A stretch of DNA of 64,000 nucleotides, from NCBI RefSeq assembly GCF_019219095.1, contig NZ_JAHUWH010000005.1:186001-250000 (forward strand), in the 5' to 3' direction. This document shows positions 41,599 to 50,422 of the stretch, piece after piece; positions within the stretch are counted from its first letter, which is position 1, and every line of letters starts with the position of its first letter. Source of the DNA: Acidovorax sp. sic0104. GTDB taxonomy: Bacteria; Pseudomonadota; Gammaproteobacteria; Burkholderiales; Burkholderiaceae_C. The notes under the pieces were generated by a model. The model had not been told where the DNA came from and made no database searches. It saw nothing but the letters and a program-made list of their open reading frames with translations. Made by a program: the position numbers and the translations under genes.

Positions 41599-41663
41599 GG
41601 CCACCGACCCTACGCCACGAACCGCACTGCGGCATTGGCACAGCGAGCCGGCGGCGCACGGCG

Positions 41664-42314
41664 TCAGCCCCGTGGGCGCTCACCCACAAAAATTTCGACG
41701 CGGCGGTTGCGTGCCCGGCCGTCGGCCGACTCGTTGGTGGCTATCGGATAGCGCTCGCCCATGCCATCGATGGCGATGCGTCGGCCATCCACGCCCCTGG
41801 CGGTCAGGTAGCTGCGGGTGCTGGCGGCACGGTCGACCGACAGCGGGTTGTTGATGGCATCACTGCCAGTGTTGTCCGTGTGGCCGACGATGCGCACATC
41901 GGCATAGGGGTTGTTGCGCAGCCCGGCCGCGAACTGGTCGAGCACGGGCGCGAAGTTCGGCTGGATGTCCGAGCGGCCCACGGCGAACGAGATGTCGCTG
42001 GGGATGTTGAGCATGAGCTGGTTGTCAGCCGTCTGCGTGACGGCAATGCCCGTGCCGCGCGTGGCCTGCTCCATCTCGCGCTTTTGGCGCTCCATGTTCT
42101 GGGACCAGATGTAGGTGCCCAGGGCTCCCACGCCCGCGCCCACCACGGCGCCGGTGCCCGCACTGCCGCCCGTGGCCGAACCGATCACTGCGCCAGCCAG
42201 TGCGCCAACCCCCGCCCCCGTGGCGGTGCGGCGCTGGGTGTCGTCCATGCTGGCGCACCCGGTGGCGAGGATGACGACGGCGGCTGTGGCGCCCCAGAGG
42301 ATGTTTCTGCGCAT
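41664..42314 (-). CDS. OmpA-domain lipoprotein with a glycine-zipper region
   Basis: This 216-residue outer-membrane lipoprotein has lipobox LATGC (C20), a glycine-rich zipper segment (residues 32-66, GAGVGALAGAVIGSATGG) and an OmpA-like peptidoglycan-binding domain at about 95-213. Key sequences are VRIVGHTDNTGS, PLSVDRAASTRSYL and the end NRRVEIFV. It should anchor the outer membrane to the cell wall. AAGGAG precedes the start. It converges with the response regulator across a 65-base gap. Confidence 0.94.
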   Translation of the reverse strand: MRRNILWGATAAVVILATGCASMDDTQRRTATGAGVGALAGAVIGSATGGSAGTGAVVGAGVGALGTYIWSQNMERQKREMEQATRGTGIAVTQTADNQLMLNIPSDISFAVGRSDIQPNFAPVLDQFAAGLRNNPYADVRIVGHTDNTGSDAINNPLSVDRAASTRSYLTARGVDGRRIAIDGMGERYPIATNESADGRARNRRVEIFVGERPRG

Positions 42315-42527
42315 GTGTGTGCTCCTTGAATGTGGGTCAGAAGGTGCTGGGCACTGCGGGAGTTCCGTTCACCGGTGCAGCCTGGCTATGGCTGCAGCAT
42401 GGGTAGCGCCCAGCTCACCGCCATGGTCGCGGGGCACGGACCCGGGAACCATCGGCCCAGCGGCCCCATGTCTGTAGGACCGTGCCGACGGGAGCCACAG
42501 CGGTGCTGGCCGGCAGCGCGCGGGCAG

Positions 42528-42740
42528 TCAGGCAGCGCCCGGCGGCTTGGAGGAGGGCGCAGGAGGTGTCACGGATGCCCCCGGTGCCGCAGGTGGCGGT
42601 GCATCGGGTTCATTGGGGGCAGGCGCCGCCTGATCGGACGGCTGGAGCTCGCCGCCCTTGCGGCCGGAAAACATGGTCCACCAGACGATGGCCACCAGCA
42701 GCACGAGAGCCAGCAACGCTTCAAGCAAAATCAGCCCCAT
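42528..42740 (-). CDS. Small proline-rich single-helix membrane protein
   Basis: This 70-residue protein has one N-terminal membrane helix (MGLILLEALLALVLLVAIVWW, residues 1-21), a short basic stretch (GRKGG) and a disordered tail rich in Pro and Ala. I do not recognise a family. Its ATG and the ATG of the divergent mltA gene share two bases (CATG), so there is no room for separate leaders. The helix, basic stop-transfer and biased composition support it as a real gene in place of a shadow of mltA. It may partner with the envelope. Confidence 0.6.
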   Translation of the reverse strand: MGLILLEALLALVLLVAIVWWTMFSGRKGGELQPSDQAAPAPNEPDAPPPAAPGASVTPPAPSSKPPGAA

Positions 42741-43896
42741 GAAATTGACACTCCTGCGCTTTGTATGGACGGCGCTGATTGTAGGAACGCTGGCCGCCTG
42801 CTCCAGCCCCCCGCCCGCAAGCCCCTCCCGCACCCCGGCCTTCCCTGCACCCTTGCCCCCCAGCACGGTGGTGCTGCCCGGCGACAACGGGCCTCTGCCC
42901 CCGCCGATGTCGCAGCCCAAGAGTCGCTGGGTGCCGGTACGCTGGGCGGAGCTGCCGGGCTTTACCGAAGACGCGCTGCACGAGGCCTGGAACGCCTGGA
43001 TCAAGAGCTGCGAGCGCCCCGCGCCGCCCTTCACGGCGCTGTGCAGCGAAGTGCGCCAGCTGAGCATCGCCACCGCCGAAGAGCAGCGCGCATGGCTCAT
43101 CGCCCGGCTGCAGCCCTACCGTGTGGAGGCGACCGACGGCAACCCCGACGGCCTGCTCACGGCCTACTACGAGCCGATGATGGATGGCGCCCGCCAGCCG
43201 GGCAACGGCTTCACGGTGCCCATCTACCGCGTGCCGGCCGGGCTGGGCGCCCGCAAACCCTGGTACTCGCGCCAGCAGATCGAGTCCCTGCCCGAAGCGC
43301 AGGCCGCGCTGGCCGGCCGGGCCATTGCCTGGCTGCGCGATCCGGTCGAGTCGATGGTGCTGCACATCCAGGGCTCGGGCCGCCTGCGCATCACAGAAGC
43401 CGACGGCTCGGTGTCGCTGGTGCGCGTGGCCTATGCGGGCACCAACGACCACCCCTACCAGAGCATCGGCCGCTGGCTGCTGGACCAGGGCTACACGCGC
43501 GATGCCACCTGGCCCGGCATCCGCGCCTGGCTCGCCGCCAATCCGCAGCGCACCAACGAGCTGATGTGGACCAACCCGCGCTACGTGTTCTTCCGCGAGG
43601 AGCCGCTCAACCCGCTGGACGCCGGCTTCGGCCCGCGCGGCGCGCAGGGCGTGCCGCTCACGCCCGGCCGCTCCATCGCCGTGGACCGCCAGAGCATTCC
43701 GTACGGAACGCCGGTGTGGCTGGCCTCCAGCGGGCCGCAGGTCCAGCTCAACCGCATGGTGATGGCGCAGGACACCGGCAGCGCCATCCTGGGCGCGGTG
43801 CGGGCCGACTTCTTCACGGGCTGGGGCCCGGAGGCCGGGGACATTGCCGGGCGCTTGAAGCAGAACCTGCGGCTGTGGGCGCTGTGGCCCAGATAA
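42739..43896 (+). CDS. mltA: Membrane-bound lytic murein transglycosylase A
   Basis: MltA cleaves peptidoglycan to anhydro-muropeptides. The 385-residue lipoprotein (AAC lipobox, C21) has a proline-rich linker, then the MltA domain with TAYYEPMMDGARQPGNGFTVPIY near residue 140. The C-terminal 3D domain contains the catalytic aspartate in MVMAQDTGSAILGAVRADFF near residue 340-360. The start ATG at 42739 overlaps the divergent small gene. It is followed directly by an R1 element and the DUF2868 gene. Confidence 0.94.
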   Translation: MKLTLLRFVWTALIVGTLAACSSPPPASPSRTPAFPAPLPPSTVVLPGDNGPLPPPMSQPKSRWVPVRWAELPGFTEDALHEAWNAWIKSCERPAPPFTALCSEVRQLSIATAEEQRAWLIARLQPYRVEATDGNPDGLLTAYYEPMMDGARQPGNGFTVPIYRVPAGLGARKPWYSRQQIESLPEAQAALAGRAIAWLRDPVESMVLHIQGSGRLRITEADGSVSLVRVAYAGTNDHPYQSIGRWLLDQGYTRDATWPGIRAWLAANPQRTNELMWTNPRYVFFREEPLNPLDAGFGPRGAQGVPLTPGRSIAVDRQSIPYGTPVWLASSGPQVQLNRMVMAQDTGSAILGAVRADFFTGWGPEAGDIAGRLKQNLRLWALWPR

Positions 43897-43897
43897 T

Positions 43898-43946
43898 GGT
43901 CAAAACCGCCTCTACCGCTTGCCTAACAAGCGCCAGCAGCTATTGA
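43898..43946. repeat. R1 dispersed palindromic repeat, copy F
   Basis: The minus strand reads TCAATAGCTGCTGGCGCTTG, a five-base loop, CAAGCGGTAGAGGCGG and TTTTGA, a full R1 copy. It fills most of the gap between the mltA stop (43896) and the DUF2868 start (43960), ending just before the AGGAG ribosome binding site. Confidence 0.8.
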
Positions 43947-43959
43947 AACAGGAGCATCC

Positions 43960-45939
43960 ATGCGCCTGACCCTGCCCCAGCTACGCACCGTGCTGCTCGC
44001 CCAATCCATCGAGCAGGTGGATGGCGGGCGCACCTTGGTCAGCCAGGCAGACTGGGACGAGGCCACGCGCACGGCCGTGGCTACCGCCCGCCAGCGCGGC
44101 GTGCCCCGCGTGGGTGCGGGCGATGTGGTGCTGGAGCGTGCCGACACCGTCGCCCTGCGCGCCAGCGGCAGGGACACCACCGTCTCCGCCCTGCACGAGC
44201 CCGGCGCAGCCTGGCGCTGGCTGGCGCGCGGCCTGCCGCTGCTGGCCCTGGCGATGGGCCTGGCCATCGACCGCATCGCCAACGCCCACCGGGTGGACCT
44301 GCTGTCGCCACCGCTGTTGACAGTGCTGGCCTGGAACCTGTGCGTGTATCTGCTGATGGCCTGGCGCGCCTGGCGGCCGCCCGCCTCGCGGCTTGCGTTG
44401 CTGCAGGGCCTGCGGCACCTCCACCGCCGCCTGGGCACGGGCCGGGGGCGCGGGCTGGCGGCGCGCATCGTGGCGGACTTCCATGCACGGTGGTGGGCCC
44501 ACACGGCCGACCTGCAGGTGCAGCGCGCGGCGCGCGTCCTGCACCTGTGCGCGGCGGCCTGGGGCGCGGGCATTGCCCTGTCGCTGCTGCTGCGCGGTCT
44601 GGTGGTGCGCTACCAGTTCGGATGGGAGAGCACTTTCCTCGATGCCGCGCAGGTGCATGCCATCGTGTCGGTGCTGTTCTGGCCGCTGGCTGTACTGTTC
44701 GGCACGGCTCCCTTCACGCTGCAGGAGATCGCGGCCACGCAGAACTTTGCCGGCGAGGGCGCAGGCGGCAGCCGCTGGGTGTGGATGTACGTGGGCCTGC
44801 TGGCGCTGGTGGTGGTGGTGCCGCGCCTGGCGCTGGCAGCCTGGACGCGCTGGCGCGAGTGCCGCTGGCAAGCCCGCATCGACCCCAGCGATGCAGCGTT
44901 CGATGCGCTGCGCGCCGCCCTGCCGGGCGACCTGCTGATCGGCCTGCACGGGCCGTTCGCCGAGGTGCTGCAAAACGCCGCGGTGCAAACTCCGCAGGGC
45001 GACCGCCTGCAGTTCGGCGATGTCCGCCAGCCGGTGGACGCCGTGCTGGCGTGGACCACCGACGCCCTACCGCCCGCATGGCAGGGCGCGCCCCTGCTGG
45101 CACTGCCGTGGGAAGACTTTGGCGCCAGTTGGGTGCTGGAGCCCGCACTCTTTGACCGGCTGGCCGCCGCGCTGCCCGCGCAGCAACACGCCCTGGGCCG
45201 CCTGCGCGCAGCCTGGGTGGAGCGCAACGAGCTGCGCTTTCGCCAATCGCTGCAAGCGCTGGCCCGCCACCTGCACGCCTGCGCGCACCCGGGCGCTGGT
45301 GACGCCCCCGCACAGCACAACCACTACGCCCGGCAAGTACAGGCGCTCGACGCCACACTGCGCGCGCTGCACGGCCAGCCGCCCGCATCCACTGCAGGGG
45401 ACGAGCCCCCGTCCCTGCAAGGCCACGCGGCACTGCCAGCGCCGCGCCGTGCCAGCACCACGGCGCTGGCCGTGGGCACGTCTGCAGGCGCCGCAGCGGG
45501 CGCGGCGGCCGGCGCCAAGGCCGGTGCGTTGATCGATGTGGGCACGGGCGGCCTGACCCTGGGCGCGGGCACGGCCCTGGGCGCACTGCTGGGCGGCACC
45601 ACCGCCTGGGTGCTGAAGTCCCTGCAGAAGAAGGACGACAAGGACGAGGTGCTGCGCCATGCCGCCGAGGCGGCCTGCACACACTACCTCGTCATCGCCC
45701 ACGTGGCGCGTGTACCGCCCGCCGATGCGGCAAGGCTGGCCGAGCGCTGGCGCGCCGAGGTCACCGGCACGGTGGCTGCACACGGCGATGCGCTAGCCTG
45801 CGCACTCCAGCACGAGGGGCGGGGCGACGACGCGGTCCAGGCGCTGCTCCACACCATGCTGACCGGCATCTTGCGCCGCAGCTTCGCCAACGGGGGCACG
45901 GACGCAGCCGCCGAAGCCCCACCGGGCAAGGCCGCCTGA
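43960..45939 (+). CDS. DUF2868 membrane protein fused to a DUF3482-like C-terminal region
   Basis: This 659-residue protein has an N-terminal half matching DUF2868: five or so membrane helices (for example WRWLARGLPLLALAMGLAI, VLHLCAAAWGAGIALSLLLRG, LALVVVVPRLALAAW). The C-terminal half, with AVDAVLAW and then SAGAAAGAAAGAKAGALIDVGTGG and LGAGTALGALLGG, resembles the end of DUF3482 proteins. In related genomes DUF2868 is usually followed by a separate DUF3482 gene with a GTPase domain. Here I see no P-loop GKS/T between them, so this looks like a fusion that has lost or degraded the GTPase. No separate DUF3482 gene follows. The function is unknown. Confidence 0.78.
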   Translation: MRLTLPQLRTVLLAQSIEQVDGGRTLVSQADWDEATRTAVATARQRGVPRVGAGDVVLERADTVALRASGRDTTVSALHEPGAAWRWLARGLPLLALAMGLAIDRIANAHRVDLLSPPLLTVLAWNLCVYLLMAWRAWRPPASRLALLQGLRHLHRRLGTGRGRGLAARIVADFHARWWAHTADLQVQRAARVLHLCAAAWGAGIALSLLLRGLVVRYQFGWESTFLDAAQVHAIVSVLFWPLAVLFGTAPFTLQEIAATQNFAGEGAGGSRWVWMYVGLLALVVVVPRLALAAWTRWRECRWQARIDPSDAAFDALRAALPGDLLIGLHGPFAEVLQNAAVQTPQGDRLQFGDVRQPVDAVLAWTTDALPPAWQGAPLLALPWEDFGASWVLEPALFDRLAAALPAQQHALGRLRAAWVERNELRFRQSLQALARHLHACAHPGAGDAPAQHNHYARQVQALDATLRALHGQPPASTAGDEPPSLQGHAALPAPRRASTTALAVGTSAGAAAGAAAGAKAGALIDVGTGGLTLGAGTALGALLGGTTAWVLKSLQKKDDKDEVLRHAAEAACTHYLVIAHVARVPPADAARLAERWRAEVTGTVAAHGDALACALQHEGRGDDAVQALLHTMLTGILRRSFANGGTDAAAEAPPGKAA

Positions 45940-45979
45940 AGAATCGAAGCCTTTCGGGTCTTTCGGGCCTTCTGGGCTT

Positions 45980-46028
45980 TTCTGGCCTCTAGCGCCTGCT
46001 GGTCAAGCGCGTGCAGCTATCAAAATGG
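45980..46028. repeat. R1 dispersed palindromic repeat, copy G
   Basis: The minus strand reads CCATTTTGATAGCTGC, then GCGCTTG, a five-base loop, CAGGCGC and TAGAGGCCAG, a well-conserved R1 copy. It sits between the DUF2868 stop and the convergent small gene's stop at 46042. Confidence 0.78.
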
Positions 46029-46041
46029 AAGCGCATCAGAT

Positions 46042-46536
46042 TCAGGGGCATGGCGTCCTGGCCGCCTCGGTTTCCACCCGAGGGGCCGCCACCGCCGGGG
46101 GCTCTGGCGGCTTGGCCGGAGGAACGCTCACGGTGCGCAGCTGATCGCCGTCGATGCGGTATTCGTACTCGCGCGTGGAGCCGATCATTTCCGTCTTGAA
46201 CGTGCTGCTCGCCATCGTGGCCGCGTACACCTGCGGCCGCACGACCTGGTACCGGTATGCAGTGGTGGCCGTGCCGGTGGCCGTCTTGCAGGTCGATTCG
46301 AACTGGGTCTGCTTGAACTGCAGGGTGCAGCGGCCCGAGGTGTCTTCGGCCTCAGTGCCATCTTGCATGTGCAGCACGATCCTGGTGGCACGCCAGCAGC
46401 CCAGCAGGCCGGCATCGGCAGCGTGGATACCAGGCGCGGCGGCAGTGAGGCAGAGAAAAAGTAGACGCGTGAGAAGCTTCGTCCTAATAGAGAAAATGAT
46501 TTTAAGGGGATTGATTACCATTTCAAGATAAATCAC
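46042..46536 (-). CDS. Hypothetical secreted protein in an AT-rich patch
   Basis: This 164-residue protein has an N-terminal hydrophobic segment (about residues 17-38, TKLLTRLLFLCLTAAAPGIHA) like a signal peptide. The mature domain has two Cys-containing blocks (LLGCWRATRIVLHM and SGRCTLQFKQTQFESTCKTA), suggesting a small beta-rich, disulfide-stabilised fold such as a lipocalin-like domain. I chose the GTG at 46536 because GGAGATAAGA lies upstream and it overlaps the previous stop (GTGA); an ATG at 46521 is an alternative. The function is unknown. Its 5' third is AT-rich, unlike its neighbours. Confidence 0.65.
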   Translation of the reverse strand: MIYLEMVINPLKIIFSIRTKLLTRLLFLCLTAAAPGIHAADAGLLGCWRATRIVLHMQDGTEAEDTSGRCTLQFKQTQFESTCKTATGTATTAYRYQVVRPQVYAATMASSTFKTEMIGSTREYEYRIDGDQLRTVSVPPAKPPEPPAVAAPRVETEAARTPCP

Positions 46537-46859
46537 AGACTCTTATCTCCATATTTTTCCCTGACCCTTTGGCTCGCTACGTGGTGCACAGCAGCCATTA
46601 CTAGGAATATGCCAGACCACAGACTGAATTTTATGTCGAACACCCATATAATCGCGGCCCAGATACATAGCCAGAGGCTGCAAACAACAAACAGCCATGC
46701 CAGAAATTCAGATGCCGCATCTGCCTTGGAAGCGTCGGCGATTCCATAATTATTCTTGAGAAAATTCCCTTCCAGCCGTTTGAAGAGCCTTCCAGCACGC
46801 CAAAATCCAAAACAGCCTAGCAAAAACATCCCAAACAAAACAATATCGAGAATTAACAT
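46533..46859 (-). CDS. Small hypothetical membrane protein, AT-rich
   Basis: This 108-residue protein has hydrophobic segments at about 2-22, 53-73 and 78-96 and a basic C-terminus. It is encoded by visibly AT-rich DNA with codons such as ATA and AAA that are rare in the rest of the window, so it looks acquired. It overlaps the next gene by four bases. I do not recognise a family. A toxin-immunity or similar pair with the secreted neighbour is only a guess. Confidence 0.6.
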   Translation of the reverse strand: MLILDIVLFGMFLLGCFGFWRAGRLFKRLEGNFLKNNYGIADASKADAASEFLAWLFVVCSLWLCIWAAIIWVFDIKFSLWSGIFLVMAAVHHVASQRVREKYGDKSL

Positions 46860-46996
46860 TCAAATCAACCGGCGAGATAGTCGGATTTTGTCCAACGCGA
46901 TGGCGCGGAAATAGGATTGATTGGTGGCAGTCTGGACTTCGCCCTACTCACCTCGTCCCTCCATCAACCAAGACAAGCTCCATTTTCAGAATTTGG

Positions 46997-48769
46997 CTAT
47001 GGCTCCACCGCCCACCGTGTCACGCGCGGTGGAGCGTCGCCCACATGGAACGCGAGCTTGCGGTCGCGCAGAGCCACATCGGACGCCGTCACGCGGTCGA
47101 AGCGGCGCAGGTGCTCCGTCCAGGACTCGTCCTCGATGCGCTCCACATACCGCGCGGGCTGGCCGATGTCGTGCAACAGCTGCCAGGCCAGAGCGCCCTG
47201 GCGCAGGCGGCTTCTGCGGCTTTCCTGCATCACGGCGCGGAATTCGGCGGCGCGGGCGGGGTCGATGAAATACTCGATGGTGACAACCACATGCCCGGCC
47301 CCAGGGGGTGCATCGGCCACCGGCGCCTTGAAGGCCCGCGAGGGGCTCAGGTCCTCCTCCATGCTGCGGTCGGCCACCAGGCGCTGCACCAGCAGCATGG
47401 CCACCACGCCGGTGCCTGCTGCGATACCCAGGCTCACATGCACATCGCTGACCGTGGCCACCTGGCCCCACACGGCCGCGCCCAGGGCGGTGGAGCCCAT
47501 GATCGCCATCTGGTAGATCGACATGCCGCGCGCGCGCACCCAGTTGGGCAGCGCGAGCTGGGCCGATACGCTCAATGAATTGGCCGTGGTGATCCACGCC
47601 ATGCCGGCCACGACCATCGCGGGCACGGCGACGTACACGTTGGGCGCGACGGCCATCACGCCCGTCGCGGCGGCCTGCAGCGCCGTGCCGCGGATCACCA
47701 GCACATCGCGCGCCATGGCCTGGCGCAGCCGGGGCAGGAACATCGCCGCCACGATGGCGCCCGCGCCCATGCTGGCCAGCAGGAGTGTGAAGGTGCCGGC
47801 GCCGCCGCCCTCCAGGCCCCGCGCCAGCAGCGGCAGCAAGGCCAGCAATGCGGTGGCGTGCAAGAAGAAGATGGAGATGCGCCACAGCACGGCACGCATG
47901 CGCGGCGATTGCCGCACGAACTGCAGGCCCACGCGCATGGCGCTGGGCAGTTTTTCGCGGCCCAGCGGGCTGGGCACATGGGTGCGCTTCCAGCGCATGA
48001 TGACCAGCCCCGAAATGACCGACAGCACGGCGTTGAGCACGAACACCCAGGCGCTGCCAGCGCTCGCAATGATGGCGCCGGCCAGCAGCGGGCCGATGAT
48101 GCGCGACGCGTTCATCGCCACGCCGTTGAGCGCCAGCGCGGCGGGCAGCTGCGGGCGGCTGACCAGCTCGGGCACGATGGCGGCGAACACCGGCCAGCGC
48201 ATCGCCAGGCCAATGCCGTTGGCGAACGTGAGCACCAGCAGCAGCGGCGCCGTCATGCCGCCAGCCATGATGAACACGCACAGCACCAGGGCCACGGCGG
48301 CCACCCAGAACTGCGTGGCGATGAAGTAGCGCCGCCGGTCCAGGATGTCGGCGAGCGCGCCGCTGGGCAGGCCCAGCAGGAACACGGGCAAGGTAGACGC
48401 CGACTGCACCAGCGCGACCAGGATGGGCGACGTGGTGAGCGTGGTCATGAGCCAGGCGGCCGCCACGTCGTTCATCCACATGCAGGTGTTGGCCGCCACC
48501 CAGGTGAGCCACAGCATGCGGAACACCGGGACCGACAGCGGCGCCAGGGGCGACAGCGAGGCGGCCTGGTTCAGCTGGGCCGCAGCCCCCTGCTCGAGCT
48601 GGGCGGCGACGGACTCTTCGGTGCCTTGCGCACGGGCCGCACGGTCTGCCGCGGCGTCGGCACTCTCGGCGGGTTGGTGCTGCATCGCAGCATCAGGCAC
48701 CGGATTCTCGTCAGGGGAGGGGGGGGGCGCGGTGCTGCGCGTGCTTTCGTGGGGCGGCAAAGGTGGCAT
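46997..48769 (-). CDS. MFS_3-type transporter with a C-terminal monooxygenase-like domain
   Basis: This 590-residue protein has twelve hydrophobic helices from about residue 60 to 470 of the enterobactin-exporter-like MFS_3 group. Signatures are TWVAANTCMWMNDVAAAWLM, LPSGALADILDRRRYF and MAWITTANSLSVSAQLALPNWVRARGMSIYQM. A C-terminal domain (about 490-590, VVVTIEYFIDPARAAEFRAVM then AWQLLHDIGQPARYVERIEDESWTEHLRRFDRV) resembles the antibiotic biosynthesis monooxygenase (ABM) fold. An Ala/Glu-rich N-terminal arm precedes the helices. The start choice (48769) is one of several Mets. The cargo is unknown. Confidence 0.85.
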   Translation of the reverse strand: MPPLPPHESTRSTAPPPSPDENPVPDAAMQHQPAESADAAADRAARAQGTEESVAAQLEQGAAAQLNQAASLSPLAPLSVPVFRMLWLTWVAANTCMWMNDVAAAWLMTTLTTSPILVALVQSASTLPVFLLGLPSGALADILDRRRYFIATQFWVAAVALVLCVFIMAGGMTAPLLLVLTFANGIGLAMRWPVFAAIVPELVSRPQLPAALALNGVAMNASRIIGPLLAGAIIASAGSAWVFVLNAVLSVISGLVIMRWKRTHVPSPLGREKLPSAMRVGLQFVRQSPRMRAVLWRISIFFLHATALLALLPLLARGLEGGGAGTFTLLLASMGAGAIVAAMFLPRLRQAMARDVLVIRGTALQAAATGVMAVAPNVYVAVPAMVVAGMAWITTANSLSVSAQLALPNWVRARGMSIYQMAIMGSTALGAAVWGQVATVSDVHVSLGIAAGTGVVAMLLVQRLVADRSMEEDLSPSRAFKAPVADAPPGAGHVVVTIEYFIDPARAAEFRAVMQESRRSRLRQGALAWQLLHDIGQPARYVERIEDESWTEHLRRFDRVTASDVALRDRKLAFHVGDAPPRVTRWAVEP

Positions 48770-48919
48770 GTGCCCGCATTGTGCGACGGTTGGAGCGGCC
48801 GTGGTGGGCCCGCACCGAATAGCCAACCGTTTGCCTGCGCCACACGGCCCCTCCTTTTGGGCGCCCTCTGGTCCTCTGCTCCTTTGGTTGTCAGGCGGCC
48901 CGGGGGGCTTGATGCCGCT

Positions 48920-50422
48920 TCACGCCGCGTCCGGCGGCGAAGCCGGGGCCTCGCCGGCTGTTTTTGTCTGGCGCAGCAGCAGCCAGGCCATGCACGCCAA
49001 TGCGCCTACGCCTGCCAGCAGCACACCCCACAGCACCCAGCTGCGCGTGGAGATGCCTTCTGCGGCAGCCGTGGCGGCCACCAACGGCCCACCCGCCACT
49101 GTTCCGCCGGCTATGTCCGCCCGGCTTACTTCCGCCACGGCCAGAGGAAGGGTGTTTTCCTGCGCGCTCTGGTAGCCCGGCACCAGGCTCGCCAGGGGCA
49201 GAAACGCGCCGACAGCCGCCGTGGCACCGGGCAAGCCGGCTGCCAGGGTGAATGGCCCCTGTCCGCTGGCCAGGAACACCAGTTGCGCCGGCTCGAACTG
49301 CAGAGTGACCTCGGGCGCGGCGGTAAAGCCGGGCGTCTTCGCATCGGCTTCGATCTTGACCTCGCGCACCGAGACGCCACCGAGTTCCACAGGGCCGCTG
49401 CTCTGCTCCTTGCCCCCCAGCGCCATCCTGTAGACCACGGCGCTGGCCAGGTGCGACCAGGGCTGCTCGCGGTGGTTGCGGCCCAGCACGCGCACGGGCA
49501 CCAGCACGTTGCTGCCTTGCGGCGTGATCTGGAGCGCGGCCAACGGCGTGGCAAATGGCAGGGCAAAGGTCAGCTCACGCGGGTTGCCCGGCGTGGGCGC
49601 CGCCATGCTGGCGCTGACGCGTTCCCGAGGGCCCGTGCCGCGCGCGGTGGCCAGCGTGGCGCCACGCAGGGTCACCGCAGCGTCGCCCCAGGTCACGCGC
49701 AGGTAGTGGTCTTTCAGGTCGGCGCGCTGCAGGTCGATCTGCTCGTTGCCCAGGCGGGCCGGCGTCGGCGTGCCCGTGGCGACAGCGTCGGCGCGGTACA
49801 GCACGGTCTCGGCCAATGGCCGCCAGGACTTCAGGTCCCGGCTGGCCTGGACGGTGAAGGTCACGGGCTGGCCGGCGGGCAGGTCGGCATCCAGCACCAT
49901 GCGGGCCACGGGCCGATGCACGCTGCGCGCATCGATCAGCGCGCCCCGGACGGTGGGGGTGCCGGCTGTGCTGGCTGCCGCGCCCGCTGCGCCGGACGTG
50001 TCGACCTGCACCACGCGTCGGCCCTGGTGCTCTTCGATGCGCAGCGACAGGCCGTCCAGCCCGGCCGACCCCGCAGCACCGGCAGGGGCCACGATGGGAT
50101 ACGCCGGCAACACCACCGTGTCTTCCGGTGCGCGGGCTGCGGCCACGCCGGCCAGCGCCATGGGCACGGGCTGCCCGGCGCCGTTGAAGAGGCGCACGTC
50201 TGCATAACCCGGGCTTTGCAGGCGCACCAGCACCTCGGCGGGCAGCAGAACGCGCTGCAGCGGCGCGTCTGCCGCCAGCGTGACGGGGATGCGGATGCCG
50301 TAGGCCGCAGGGCTGTTGGCATCGGCCGCAGCCCGGGCCGCGCCGACGGGCAGCAACAAGGCAGCAGCGGCCAGCGCCGTGCCGATGGCCAGCGGCAGGT
50401 TTATCGAAGGAACTGGCTTCAT
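48920..50422 (-). CDS. DUF3999 family protein
   Basis: This 500-residue exported protein has a signal peptide (LPLAIGTALAAAALLLPVG), a large beta-rich periplasmic region (for example AAYGIRIPVTLAADAPLQRVLLPAEV and VQASRDLKSWRPLAETVLYR) and one C-terminal membrane helix (SWVLWGVLLAGVGALACMAWLLL). It matches DUF3999, which is regularly found next to DUF2339, as here. The ATG overlaps the DUF2339 stop by four bases. The function is unknown; a two-protein envelope complex is inferred. Confidence 0.88.
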   Translation of the reverse strand: MKPVPSINLPLAIGTALAAAALLLPVGAARAAADANSPAAYGIRIPVTLAADAPLQRVLLPAEVLVRLQSPGYADVRLFNGAGQPVPMALAGVAAARAPEDTVVLPAYPIVAPAGAAGSAGLDGLSLRIEEHQGRRVVQVDTSGAAGAAASTAGTPTVRGALIDARSVHRPVARMVLDADLPAGQPVTFTVQASRDLKSWRPLAETVLYRADAVATGTPTPARLGNEQIDLQRADLKDHYLRVTWGDAAVTLRGATLATARGTGPRERVSASMAAPTPGNPRELTFALPFATPLAALQITPQGSNVLVPVRVLGRNHREQPWSHLASAVVYRMALGGKEQSSGPVELGGVSVREVKIEADAKTPGFTAAPEVTLQFEPAQLVFLASGQGPFTLAAGLPGATAAVGAFLPLASLVPGYQSAQENTLPLAVAEVSRADIAGGTVAGGPLVAATAAAEGISTRSWVLWGVLLAGVGALACMAWLLLRQTKTAGEAPASPPDAA

